From positions 5,836,864-5,900,863 of the forward strand of contig NC_033629.1 in assembly GCF_001540865.1 (NCBI RefSeq): 64,000 nt of DNA. Reading direction: 5' to 3'. Positions within the stretch are counted from its first letter, which is position 1. The number at the start of each line of letters is the position of its first letter. The notes beneath the pieces are model-generated. The model worked only from the letters and a program-made list of their open reading frames with translations, had not been told where the DNA came from and did no database searches. This stretch comes from Ananas comosus. Lineage: Eukaryota; Streptophyta; Magnoliopsida; Poales; Bromeliaceae. Positions 1 to 12,075 of this stretch are shown piece after piece. The translations under genes and the position numbers were made by a program.

Positions 1-2900
1 GATGGGATACGAATCGTCCCATCTACCTACCCCTATACACGATAACCTTACACATAGAACACTAGGCACGTAAATAAGAAGTAAGATACATGCGATTCAA
101 CTAAAAGTACGAACGCAAGAACGACCGATATCACAGGATGTATTCGATATAGTCAACTACGCAGCACCAGCCGACAATGTCTACTCTCAGGGTCATCCAC
201 CTCAAAGTCATCGAACGAACAAATCAAATATAACCCAAATACATAATCAACAACCGACCAACCAGCTCAACAATATAAATAAAACACCGATCCACCTAGT
301 CACAGAAACAACAAAACGCCATCAATCACCGGGATCAAAATAGCATAACGACCAGAAGTCAGTCACCCGTGATCTACATAAATGGATATGCAACTACTCT
401 ATCTTCTACACATATACTAACGAATAGAAACATATGCTTAGGTAATAACATAAAACAACGGGATGCAAAACTCAATACTATGATATAAAAACTACAAGTT
501 ATAGTTATAAAATGCCAGATAATAACGAGAGACAGAGTAGAACCATCCACCCTGGCGTAAGCACTCACTGTACCAGACTCGATCGAAGTACCACTCACCG
601 TACAACACTTGCACTGTCCTACTGCACCAAAAATAGTGAAAGACTCCAACTCGACTAAGTAAGGTTCCATCCGGTATGTCTAACCCACAACTAATAATCT
701 ACTAACCAAACAACACTACAAGCAAACCCATGGAACGTTCGCAAACCGATCGCCGAATAACGCCGAAGCCCATAATCGCAGGCTGGGACTTCCGCCGGAG
801 CCACGAACTGTCCCGGGAACATTAACCGACTGAGCTACGATCACCTGCTGCCACTCAAAAAACATCAAATAAACGTGCATCATGCACAAACCACTCACCT
901 CACGTCGAAACAACTATCGCGATAATCGTTTCGATCCGGGTTCCCGGAAGTGTCATTCGATCACCGAACCTATGTTGTACCGTCGCTACTGCTGCGTCAT
1001 TTCCGAACCTCTAAATGATCGATGACCAGCCACAATGCCAGCGACACACAAATCATCACACAGCACCTGTCGAAGAATCCGAACCGATCTCGCTTCCGTC
1101 TCATGGATTTGCCCTGATAAACCTCCGAAAATCTCTTTCCGACACTTGCAAATGCTTGGGGCCTTGGATCATCAGTCAGATGGTACCGTAGATATACACA
1201 TGCTGCTAACACACACAAACAACAACTCATCATAAGCCCTCCGACTGGCTCGAAATCAATTTTTTAGGATTCCAGGCGCTTTAGATGTCCTCACACCAAA
1301 CCAGTCATTCTAATCACTTCAACCGATGACAGGGCTTATAGCGTTGTTGTAGACCCTCTACGGCTCGCATGTCCGGAGCGTCTAGGCCTTCGGAGCACTG
1401 CCCGGCCACTGGGGGTGCATCGCCAAGACGCCATAAATCAGCGAAATGGCGCAACAGCGCTAAGACGCCTCTAATTCCTAACACACTCGTTGACCCGTCG
1501 AGGTAACGAGTCAGCACGACTGAGATCATCGTGCTCACTTCCCGGATCATAAGTATCCTCGGATCACCAGAAAAATGACAGAAACAAACACAGGCTTCAA
1601 CGTAAAAACAGTGCTTACCTGACCAAGGGACTAGCCTCGTCGCCGGGCGATCGGCGCGGGCCTCCGTCCATGATTGGAGCAGCAGCGGGAGTCCGTGAAT
1701 GCCTGGCCGTCGCAGAGGCCGGCGCCATTCCAGCTCAAAGCCTCCGAGTTTCCTCTCGGTTCGAGCTTCCCGCGCGCGCGGCGGCCGCGATGGGGTCGGG
1801 CGCAAGGACCGTGCTGAGAACGAGGAAGGTGGTGCAACCCTGTCGTGCGGGGGACTGCTGGAGCCGACGCCCGACCTCGCCCGCCCGGTCGCGCCGCAGT
1901 AGGATTCAGCCGCCGCACCAGTCAGGATACGCGGACGCAATCGGAGTTCCGGGGTCACCGAAGCGGCAGCGGCCGATGAGCCGACGTGACGCGCCTAAAC
2001 CAGTTCACCCCAGCCGGGCGGCTGACCTGCAAATCCGCAGGCCGCGTGGCCCGCATGGCAGGGATGGCCGTAGTCGGGGAAGGAGCCGAGCCTGGTCTGC
2101 GCCAGGGAGTGAACTCGGTCAGGAGCTTCCCTGAGCACAGCAAGACGAGAAGTTGACAATTTCCGAAGTGGATTAGCCGAGGGATTGTCAGGGCTTTTCC
2201 GGCGCCGATCACACGCCCGCACGGGCGTGCTCGAACTGATGCAGTAGAAATAGCGCTAGGTGGGGGGGGGGGGTACTGTGGACTCGGTTTACGGGTTCCT
2301 TGTGAAACCATAGCACAAATGTATATATTAGTTTAAAAATAATCGCAAATATCCTCCCAAGCTGTAATACACTACTAAGTCCCTGCCACCGGTGCGTTTC
2401 GCGGCGTAGTACCGTCCATTAGTTCGAATTCACACAATTGACTACATTAAAAATAGGTCTATGTAAAGAAAAAAATCAATCATTTTGCGATCACCGACCT
2501 CTCCTCGAACAACGCGCGATTTCCGCAGATCCGTCCGTCAGATTTGCGAACGGATTGCACTAGTGCGATCAGCACGACGGAGACAACAAATCTACGATTT
2601 TGGTTCACCTCGATCGACCACGGATTCGCGACGAAATCCAACCTTTCATTCCAACCGAATGAATAACACATAAATACATATAAAACATGTATTTTAGGAT
2701 TTTCTCGAAATCCGTACATCAAACTCAAAATCCGTCAATGCCAGTAGTTCCAGAACAACTGAACCGGTCGAAACGAGCTATTGGACTGATATGAACGGAG
2801 TCCGATACACGTAGAAAGCCAACTCTACTCCGTGGCTTCACCGAAAAACCGGAGTTACTATTCACTTAAGTGAAAACTAATAATCGCGTAACTTCTCCGT
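1..2900 (-). repeat. LTR-like noncoding repeat, minus orientation, open at left edge
   Basis: No credible gene is seen. A GC-rich block at about 1630-2230 is flanked by AT-richer sequence, and the open frames there overlap on both strands without recognisable domains. On the minus strand a splice-donor-like AGGTAAGC reads out of 1616-1623, and a TATA-like stretch lies near 2670-2690. This layout resembles the better-defined minus-strand LTR at 48597-52283. A poly-G/C run at 2262-2272 may be an assembly weak point. Assignment to an LTR is inference from layout; neither end is defined. Confidence 0.3.
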
Positions 2901-3014
2901 TTTAGCTCATTTTCTCCTGAAACTTGACGAGTGCTTATGTAATTAAATTACACACATAAACATCGTCAACAGAGAGTTTAGTTGTACTGTAAAAAATCTC
3001 AGTCCTTACAAAAA

Positions 3015-3450
3015 ATCAAAAACTAGAGAATAAGAAAGAAGAACTAGAGAAGAAGGAAGAAGAAGATGAAATTACACTGTTAAGATAAAGTTATACTATT
3101 TTAAAAAAACGTTGCACTATTAAAGACGTAAGTGCCACTCTTTAAGATGTAAATTGCACCCTTTAAGATAAAAATTATACCCTTTAAACGAAAGTTACAG
3201 TCTTTAAGATGTAAATTGCACCCTTTAAGATAAAAATTATACCCTTTAAACGAAAGTTACAGTCTTTGAGAGAAGAAACAATGTAACTATCTTTGAAAGA
3301 GTTCATCTTAAAGGGTGCAATTTACATCTAAAAAAGTGTAACTTACATTCTATAATAGTGCAATATTCTTCTAAAACAGTGTAACTTTATTTTAACAGTG
3401 CAATTTCATTTTCTTCTTCCTTCTTCTCTAGTTCTTCTTATTTAGTTTCT
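3015..3450. mobile_element. Foldback (MITE-like) element with internal tandem duplication
   Basis: The outer arms are inverted copies: GAACTAGAGAAGAAGGAAG near 3040 is mirrored by CTTCCTTCTTCTCTAGTTC near 3415-3435, and both arms continue with the same chain of short 'gtgcaa/ttacac' words. A 62-bp unit is tandemly duplicated at 3141-3202 and 3203-3264. There is no coding capacity. It is a non-autonomous inverted-repeat element; no target duplication was identified. Confidence 0.6.
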
Positions 3451-4106
3451 AGTTTTTTATTTTTAGTTAATTTTTTTTTTATTTTAAGCAAACAAAAGTG
3501 CTTCACTAGAGATGCTTCACTACACCCCCCGCCCTCCTTGCCTCCAACTTTGTCGAGGCTGCGCTCGTCGCTACCTTCTAGGACACCGCGCTCGTCGCTA
3601 TCCCGCCATCTTCTCTGCATCGTTGCGCTCTCCTCCGTCTCCACCTTGCTTGTTGCTGGCCTCGGGTGGGCGTGGTGGGTCGCGTTCCCCCTCCCTCAGT
3701 GGAGGAGGTTCATAAAGAAAAAAAAGGATCGTGGCATAGCCTTGGCGGGGTCGTAGGTGAGGAGGTCGAGGGGTCACCGGGTGCGAGGAAGGGCGCATGG
3801 AGCGAAGGTGAGGAATGGAGTCCCAAAGGGTAGCGGCGAGCACAACCTTGGTGAGATCGGAGGCTAGGAGGGTGGATGGTGCACAGACGTGAGCGAGGGT
3901 GTGGGGGCAAAGGGGAGGCGGGCTGTCTTTGCCTCCGCCTCTCTCTTTGTACGTAGAGGGCAAAAAAGGAAAGAGAGAAAGGAATAAAAGTAATTTGGTT
4001 AGTGTTCTAAAAATTTGGTCCGAATCTACAAAATCAAAAAAAGGCAACTCAATTTTATAAAAGCAAAAAAATAATAAATTTTTTATGCAAATTAGTTTTG
4101 TTATTT
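3451..4106. other. No gene; low-complexity sequence plus a partial TIR end
   Basis: 3510-3950 is C/G-biased, low-complexity sequence with overlapping frames on both strands and no recognisable domain. About 4005-4093 repeats the right-end sequence of the neighbouring 2.5-kb TIR element (ending in ATGCAAATTA), so it is probably the broken right end of a second copy. Confidence 0.4.
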
Positions 4107-6617
4107 GGCCAATTTGCATAAAAAATCTATTAGTTTTGAGTTTTTGCAAAAGTAGGCCGTCTTTTTGGATTTTGCAGATTCGAGCCGAATTTTCAGAAGG
4201 ATGACCAAACTACCCCGCTTTCAAAATATATAAAAATTATATGCTTTAAATGTCTAAAAAAATACAACTGCTAAGCCATTAAGTATAAATTTTTTTAGAA
4301 ATGACAACTACTAAGCCGTAATTATATATACCTTTCTCGTGAAACGAGATTTCTCATTCAAGAAAAAATAAAAAGAATAAAGTATAATTAATAAGATGAA
4401 AGAGTGCAACATCCTCTCAAATAGTGCAACATGCTCTTCCAAATAGTGCAATATCTGTATAAGTAGTGCAACATATGCATTGTTAATACACATTTTGCAT
4501 GATTTTTACACTAAATTACGTACAGTTTAGTATATTACGTAAAAATAATATATATATAAGTAGTGCAACATATGCATTGTTAATACACATTTTACATAAT
4601 TTTTACACTAAATACGTACAGTTTAATATATTACGTAAAAATAATATAATATATTACAACATACTATAAAAATTATACAATATATGTAAAAATAGTACAT
4701 ATTTTATACTATTTGTACAGATATTTACACAATTTGTGTAAACGTTGCACTATTATGAGAGCATATTACACTATTTAGATGGGTGTTGCACTCCTTCTTT
4801 TTTAAAATTAAATTTTATTATATATTAAATAAAGTATCAAATTTTTTGAAAATGATAACTGCTAAGCCATAATTACATATACATTTCTCGTGAAACGAGA
4901 ATCCTCATTCAAGAAAAAATAAAAAATAAAATTAATAAGATGAAAAAGTGCAACATTCTCTCAAATAGTGCAGCATGCTCTACCAAATAGTGCAATATCT
5001 GTATAAGTAGTGCAACATATGCATTATTAATACACATTTTGCATGATTTTTACACTAAATTACGTACAGTTTAGTATATTACGCGAAAATAATATAATAT
5101 ATTATAACATACTATAAAAATTATACAATATATGTAAAAATGGTGCATATTTTACACTATTTGTACAGATATTTACACCATTTGTGTAAACGTTGCACTA
5201 TTATGAGAGCATATTACACCATTTAAATGGGTGTTGCACTCTTTTTTTTTTTAAAAATTAAATTTCATTGCATATTAAATAAAGTGTCGAATTTATTAAA
5301 AATGACAACTTGTAAGCCATAATTACATGTACCCTTCTCGTGAAATGAGAAACCTTATTTAAGACAAAATAAAAAAAAATAATAATTAATAAGATGAAAG
5401 AGTGCAACATTCTCTCAAATAGTGCAACATACTCTTCCAAATAGTACAATGTCTGTATAAGTAGTGCAACATATGTATTGTTAATACACATTTTGTATGA
5501 TTTTTACAATAAATTACGTACAGTTTAGTATATTACGCAAAAATAATATAATATATTATAAAATGTGGTTATATTACGCATAATATATTATATTATTTTC
5601 GCGTAATATACTAAACTGTAAGTAATTTAGTGTAAAAATAATACAAAATGTGTATTAACAATACATATGTTGCACTACTTATACAGAGATTGCACTATTT
5701 GGAAGAGCATGTTGCACTCTTTCATTTTATTAATTATTTTTTATTTTTTTTATTTTGTCTTGAATGGGTTTCTCGTTTTACGAAAAAATGTACATGTAAT
5801 TATGGCTTAACAGTTATCATTTTTAAAAAATTCAACATTTTATTTAATATACAACAAAATTTTATTCCTTTTATTTTGTCTTGAATGAGATTTCTCGTTT
5901 CACAAGAAAGGTACATATAATTATGGCTTAGCAAGATACGTACATATAAATATAGCTTAGTAGTTGTCATTTTTAAGAAATTTGACACTTCATTTAATAT
6001 GCAATGAAATTTAATTTTTAAAAAGAAAAAGTGTAACACACATGTAAATGGTGCAATATCCTCTCATAATAATGCAATGTTTACACAAATGGTGCAAATA
6101 TCTGTACAAATAGAATAAAATATGCACCGTTTGTACATATATTGTATAATTTTTATAGTATGTTGTAATATATTATATTATTTTCACGTAATAAATTAAA
6201 CTGTACGTATTTAGTGTAAAAATTATGTATAATGCGTATTAATAATGCATATGTTGCACTACTTATACGGATATTGTACTATTTGGAAGAGTATGTTGCA
6301 CTATTTGAGAGGTTATTGTACTCTTTCTTCTTATTAATTATACTTTATTTTTTTTTATTTTTTTTCATGTGGATTTTCATTTCACGAGAAAGGTATATGT
6401 AATTATGGCTTAGCAGTTGTCATTTTCACAAAATTTTATATTTAATGACTTAGCAGCTGTATTTTTCTAGACATTTAAAGTACATAATTTTTATATATTT
6501 TGAAAGAAGGATACTTTAATCATCCTTCTGAAAAATTCAATCCGAATCTGTAAAATTTAAAAGATAACTTATTTTTGTAAAAACTTAAAACTAATAGATT
6601 TTTTATGCAAATTGGCC
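4107..6617. mobile_element. 2.5-kb long-TIR non-autonomous DNA transposon, Mutator-like
   Basis: The left end begins GGCCAATTTGCATAAAAAAT and the right end is its inverse, with similarity continuing for well over 100 bp. The interior is a large palindrome centred near 5560: blocks at 4306-4820, 4840-5250 and 5270-5545 recur inverted at 5580-6470. Each block carries arrays of AGTGCAAC-type words about 20 bp apart. Flanks TTGTTATTT and CTGTTATTT could be a 9-bp target duplication with one mismatch, which would suit a Mutator-like element. There is no transposase. The small frames inside are products of the repeat. Confidence 0.7.
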
Positions 6618-6619
6618 CT

Positions 6620-7196
6620 GTTATTTCAAGGTAGAATAATAAGTGCAAGTAAAAAAATATTCCGTGCAAAGAATTGGCCCACAGGGCTGAATAAAGAGAA
6701 GGGCACTTTGGTCCGAGAATAATATTTATCAGCGCACTCGAAAACGGTAAAAAGCGGAAAGGGNGCTCTTTCTGCAGCAGTGCAGGTGCACCCCCACCTC
6801 TCTCTCTCTCTATCCATTATATTGTATTACCAGTCTGCCATTGCCCATCATCAAAACCCCAGACTAAAACATACAGAGGAGAGAGAAGAGAGAAGAGTGA
6901 GTGAAGCACTCTGTTGGGCTATTCTGAAGGAGGGGAGAAAGAGTGTGCGTGTGTTAGCAGTGAGAAGCGATTGAAGAAGGGGAAAGGCAGAGAAAAAAAA
7001 AAAAGAAAAAATTCAAAAATGGTGGTGTAGATGAGACATTGAGATTGGAGAGCTAGGGAGAGAGAGAGAGAGAGAGAGAGAGACTTATTTTTGGGGAACC
7101 GAAAAGCGAGAAGTAATAAAAGTATAGCTTGTATTGTGTTTTTTGCTGGGAAAAGAGGTGGGAGTGTGTGTGGGGGGGACTGCGGAGGAGGAGGGT
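6620..7196 (+). promoter_or_regulatory. Putative promoter and 5' leader of the neprosin gene
   Basis: A pyrimidine patch (CT repeat, about 6797-6813) and a TATA-like TTATATTG (about 6818-6825) lie roughly 370 bp before the start codon. Purine-rich leader sequence with a GA microsatellite (about 7058-7083) follows. No transcript evidence is available, so the transcription start is inferred. One unresolved base is at 6764. Confidence 0.35.
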
Positions 7197-7597
7197 ATGG
7201 CGGCGCACGTTAGCGTGAGCCGCGGCATCGCTGGGGTTTTACTAGTGCTCTTCTTCTTGATTTGCTGCTTATCGTGCGCCGAAGGGGGGAGGCAGAGGAA
7301 GACGGACGTGCACCGCCATCTGAAGCGTCTGAACAAACCTGCCGTCAAGACCATCCAGGTCTGCTGCTTCCGTCTTCTAATCTTATTATTTCTATTTTGT
7401 TTTTTTAAATAAAAATATTTGTAGATTTTTTTTTCTTTTTTTTCTTTTTTTTCTTTGTTTGTTTCTTGCTTGGAAGGAGGATGATGCTGGATTTGGGCTT
7501 GCTCTTCATTTTTTTTTTTATTTTTATTTTTTGAAAATTAATTATAGAAAAACTTTTTGTAACTTTCTGGCAAAAGGGGAGTGAAGGCATTTGCTTG

Positions 7598-7639
<42 letters not shown>

Positions 7640-8475
7640 TCCCTTTTCNCTTCTTTAAACTCCAATTTGTTCTTTTTTCTCTCCTTAAAATATGATTTTA
7701 AACCTCATCTATTTCTTAGAAAATTTTTCTTTCTGTTCTGGTTTTTTTTTTTCTACAAGAGTCTATTTATTGAAATTAATTTACTAAAACTGAGAATTTT
7801 TGCTCGGTTTTTTTTTTTTTTTTTTTTTATCAACCATAAAACTTCAATCAATCAAACATGTATTCTCAAGTAAATTCTTATGTCTGAATAAAAATCTATT
7901 CAATTTTACTGATTAATGATGATTCCTGTTCTGTGGTCACTCTTGTTTTAATCATGGTTTGGAAATAAACAGAGCCCAGATGGAGATATCATAGACTGTG
8001 TGCATGTCTCTCAACAGCCAGCCTTCGATCACCCTTTCCTCAAAAACCACACTATCCAGGTCTTTTTCTCTCTCTCTCTCTCTCTCTTTCTTCTCACTTT
8101 CTCTTCTTTTTAGTTTAAGGTTGGTTGTATCTTCTTTTCCTTTATCAACTCACGTTAATTGGTTGTGACACACATTCAGATGAGGCCATCTTTCCACCCA
8201 GAAGGACGCCTATATGATCAGAACAAGGCTGCATCAGATCGAAAGGGCGAGCCCATGCTCCAACTTTGGCATCAGAATGGGCGGTGCCCCGCGAACACCG
8301 TACCGATTAGAAGAACGAGGAAAGATGATATGCTAAGGGCGAGCTCTGTAAACAAGTACGGGCGGAAGAAGCACAAAAGCACCCCAAATCCCCTATCTGT
8401 GGATCCTGACCTCTTGAATGAGAGTGGTCACCAGGTGCAAAAGAGCTCCTTCCTATTATACTAAGTGCTCCTCTC

Positions 8476-8510
<35 letters not shown>

Positions 8511-10198
8511 CCCCATGCCTGCCTTTGCTTTGCTTTGCTTTGCTTTTAATTACTCCCTACTTTTTTTATGGCTCTTCTTTTCAGCATGCAATAGCTTATG
8601 TGGAGGGAGACAAGTACTATGGAGCCAAAGCAACTATTAATGTTTGGGAACCAGACATTGAGCAGGCCAATGAGTTTAGCCTGTCTCAGCTTTGGATCCT
8701 AGGGGGTTCCTTCGGACAAGACCTTAACAGCATTGAAGCTGGTTGGCAGGTAAAACTTCACCCCAACCCTGAATTATAAAATTAATTAAATGTGTAACAG
8801 TTTTCCATTATGTCGGTTGAGAAAGGTCTCTGTTCATCCATTAATTGGTGTTCTCTTTTCATGCCCCTTGTATCAGGTTAGCCCGGATCTCTATGGGGAC
8901 AGTAACACAAGGCTCTTCACTTACTGGACCGTATGTGAACATCGATCCTTAACTCTTTCTCCTTTCTATTATTTTTCTTCTCTTCTACAATTAATGCTCT
9001 CTATGTTATTAAACAGTAAAGTAAAATGGTTATAGAAACTTTTCTTTCTTTTTATTTTTAAATTTCAATCTGCTAGTTCCAATTCTTCTCAAAAAAAGAA
9101 AAAAATGTATGGGATTGTTGTAATTTGGCAGAGTGATGCATATCAAGCAACAGGCTGTTACAACCTACTGTGCTCTGGATTCATTCAAATAAACAGTGAC
9201 ATTGCAATGGGAGCAACCATCTCCCCTATCTCATACTATGGTGGCTCTCAATATGATATCAGCATACTCGTCTGGAAGGTAATTCAACAAAGTTCACATG
9301 CAAACAGTCCATTTTTTTTTTTTTTTAAATGTTATAGACACAATAATGTATCTAAACTGTAACATGTTTTGAAACGAGTACTTGGACTGTAAGTACTTTT
9401 TACCTCTCCGGTAGAACAAAATGTTTTTTTTTTTTTTGTACTTTTTTGATAAGATATTTTGTAATTGAATAGAATATTCTGTTGCTTGCTGGAATGTTCT
9501 GTAAATTTCTTGACGGCAACTCTTTGAAGTTCCAATAGAGAGTTGCATGGAATTTTCTGAAATCAAATGTGCTAAAAGGTTAGGCAGCAAATCAAAGATT
9601 TGAATCTTGAGCTACCTATTTTGAATGTGCTACAGCGTAGATAAGATAATGGCTGTTGCTTTTTAACCTAGAAGCGAAACAGGGATCTCTATTATCTGTC
9701 CCCATTCTTTCTCATTCCTCAATCTAGTGTGATAGATATTGTAATCTACCTCATCCTAATTAAGCTATTTAGCTCGTTTGACTGATGTTATTAATTTTCT
9801 TTTTGTGTGGGTCAAATCAGGATCCAAAAGAAGGGAATTGGTGGATGCAATTTGGGAATGACTATGTGTTGGGCTACTGGCCCTCCTTTCTATTTTCCTA
9901 CCTAGCAGACAGTGCCTCCATGGTAGAGTGGGGGGGCGAGGTGGTGAACTCAGAGCCTGATGGGGCCCACACCTCAACCCAGATGGGCAGCGGGCGCTTC
10001 CCTGAGGAAGGGTTTGGCAAGGCTAGCTACTTCAGGAACATCCAGACGGTTGATAGCTCCAACAATCTCAGGGCACCCAAAGGGGTGGGCACCTTCACTG
10101 AGCAATCCAACTGCTATGATGTTCAGGTCGGGACCACTGGGGATTGGGGGAGTTACTTTTACTATGGGGGTCCTGGTAAAAACCCTAACTGTCCATAG
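7197..10198 (+). CDS. Neprosin-family (DUF239) secreted protein with activation peptide, 7 exons
   Basis: Exons are 7197-7358, 7973-8059, 8180-8434, 8585-8749, 8877-8930, 9132-9278 and 9821-10198. All have GT..AG introns in phase 0 and together encode 415 aa. The start ATG gives a hydrophobic signal peptide (about residues 10-28, ending near CLSCAEGG), so the product should be secreted or enter the endomembrane system. Residues of about 30-165 match the neprosin activation (DUF4409) region, including KNHTIQMRPSF. The C-terminal neprosin domain (about 170-415) carries IEAGW with Glu219 and WGGEV with Glu330. Their 111-residue spacing is close to that of the catalytic Glu188/Glu297 pair of Nepenthes neprosin, a glutamic peptidase that cleaves after proline. 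The last residues end NPNCP. Peptidase activity is inferred; many plant paralogues are uncharacterised. An upstream in-frame ATG at 7134 lacks a better context. Introns contain poly-T, TC and CTTT microsatellites. Confidence 0.93.
7600..7638. repeat. Poly-T run in neprosin intron 1
   Basis: A 39-base T homopolymer, followed by an unresolved base at 7649. Other T-rich tracts follow to 7826. Length is unreliable in an assembly. Confidence 0.9.
8475..8510. repeat. (CTTT)n microsatellite in neprosin intron 3
   Basis: About nine CTTT units lie between exons 3 and 4. A separate TC repeat lies in intron 2 at about 8067-8087. Confidence 0.9.
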
Positions 10199-11303
10199 AG
10201 ACTGCCACTGCCTAATTGTTTATTATTAACCCCCTTTTTTTAATTTTCTTTCTTTTAATCCTACCTCCCCTTGTACTATTATTATTCATTATTATATATA
10301 ATATAGCTACCCCCTTTGGTTTTTTTTTTTTTCTATTTTCCCCTTTCCTAGTAGGCAGTGTGTTGATGAGTGGAGCTCTTAGAGATTTTGATTTGGGTTC
10401 CTCTCTTTCTTTCTTTCTTTCTTTTCTGCCTTTTATGTAACTTGGTGTCCATGTAAGTGCTCAAGTTTCTGAAGAGAAACAGGCCTAGTATGGTAGTCTC
10501 TCATGTTTGACTGTGTTTCTTCTCCTCTGGCACCTTCTTTGAGGTATTTAATTTGAAGGATCCATGATATTACTGGTATCTATGAGCATGGTTAAAAGAA
10601 CATATTTTTTCATTTCAAACTTTTGAGTTGTTCTAAACATTAATTATCCTTTCTTTTTCCAATGCCAATCTACTGTTAAAATGTTACTAAAATTAGTAGT
10701 GACAGTCATGTTACTTAGTAAATCACTATAGTGAACAATGTGATTGTTGCCTTATTAATTTAACCAGGAAGGTAAAATTAAATTAGGGCTTTAGACCCAG
10801 TGGTCTTGGGGGCGATGAATCTTGTTTGTATTTTACTTTTACTATTGGTGGGACTGGCGAGTGTTGAGAGGAATTGTTGCTTCAACTTATTAGTCTACCA
10901 AGGCAATGGAGAATCTTCTATTTTCTACGTTTTGCTTTTAAAATTGGATTGGTGTAATGCGCCAGGGCAGCAATTTCTTGAAGTAACGGGACTTCTCACA
11001 GGAGAAATGAATGTGCCGTATTTAGAATGCTTTAGAAAGGTACCAATATTTAGGAAAGCATGTTATTCCTGTTATTTAGGGGTCTCTGGATAAAAAAAGG
11101 AGTCTTTGGAGAAATCATTTGCAGACTGAATGCGTTGGTTGCGTTGGCTTCACTTTGTGGGGCCTCAATTATTCAAGTGTAAAATGTCTGCATAGTAGAG
11201 GTACTACTTTGATATTGCAACTTAGTCCTTAATAAACTTTTACTTGAGTATTTTAGTTTTTAGACATTCTCATAAATTATAATTTCATGCCTCAAAATTT
11301 TAA
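10199..11303. other. 3' UTR of the neprosin gene, then intergenic sequence
   Basis: The first roughly 330 bases after the TAG stop are pyrimidine-rich and probably the 3' UTR; no clear AATAAA was picked out. The frame at 10800-11093 has no recognisable domain and looks like chance. Nothing else was seen. Confidence 0.4.
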
Positions 11304-12075
11304 GGCCAATTTGCATAAAAAATCCACTAGTTTTGCATACTTGCAAAAGTTGGCTTCTTTTTTTAAAATTTTATAGATTAGATTGGATTTTTAGTAAATT
11401 GACCAAGTTGTTCTAATTCTTCTTCCTCCTCTTTTTTTTTTTTTTTTTTCTTCTTCTCTTTATTTCGTCTTTCTCCTCATGCTTCGGCTCGCTACTCTTT
11501 CTCCATTACCTCTGTGTTGCTATGCACCTCGACACTGTAAATTAATTTCTTTCACATCTCTATTTTCGACACCTTCACCCTCTCGCGACAACGCAGCTTC
11601 GTGGGGAGTCTCTGAAAAAAGGAGAGATTGCACCATCTGAAATAAAATTATACCATTTAAGAAAAAGTTATACCATTGAAAACTAATCTCAAATAGAAAA
11701 TTTAGTCTCAAATGGTATAACTTAGTTTCAATAGTGCAACTTCTATTTTTTATCTTGCAAGTTAGTCTCACATAGTTTTAAATAGTACAATTTAATCTCA
11801 AAATAATATGATTTAGTCTCAAATGATATAATTTAGTTATCGTTGTCGTTGTTATTCAGTCGTTTCTACCGCTACCCGCGGTTGAGGTTGCGACCGACGA
11901 ATGGGTCACACACCTCCTTCCTCATGAGGAGCAACCTCAGTGAAGATAGCATGCTGGAGCCTTTTTAAGGATAATTTGAATAATTTACTAACAATTCAGG
12001 TCGAATCTGCAAATATAAAAAAATTGATCTACATTTGTAAAATTACAAAACTTGTGAATTTTATATTCAAATTGA
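11304..12075. mobile_element. Long-TIR MITE of the same family as 4107-6617
   Basis: The left end starts with the same GGCCAATTTGCATAAAAAAT as the 2.5-kb element, and the right end (about 11975-12075) is a diverged inverse copy. The interior again has repeated TATACCATTT / AGTGCAAC-like words (11630-11830). It is non-coding, with no clean target duplication. Confidence 0.6.

Noticed and set aside
1314..2311. Overlapping long frames on both strands in the GC-rich block
   Set aside because: Multiple frames are open simultaneously because of GC content. There are no domains, and the context resembles LTR leader sequence.
10800..11093. 97-codon frame with a hydrophobic start downstream of the neprosin gene
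   Set aside because: No similarity recognised, no promoter or splice context, ordinary intergenic composition.
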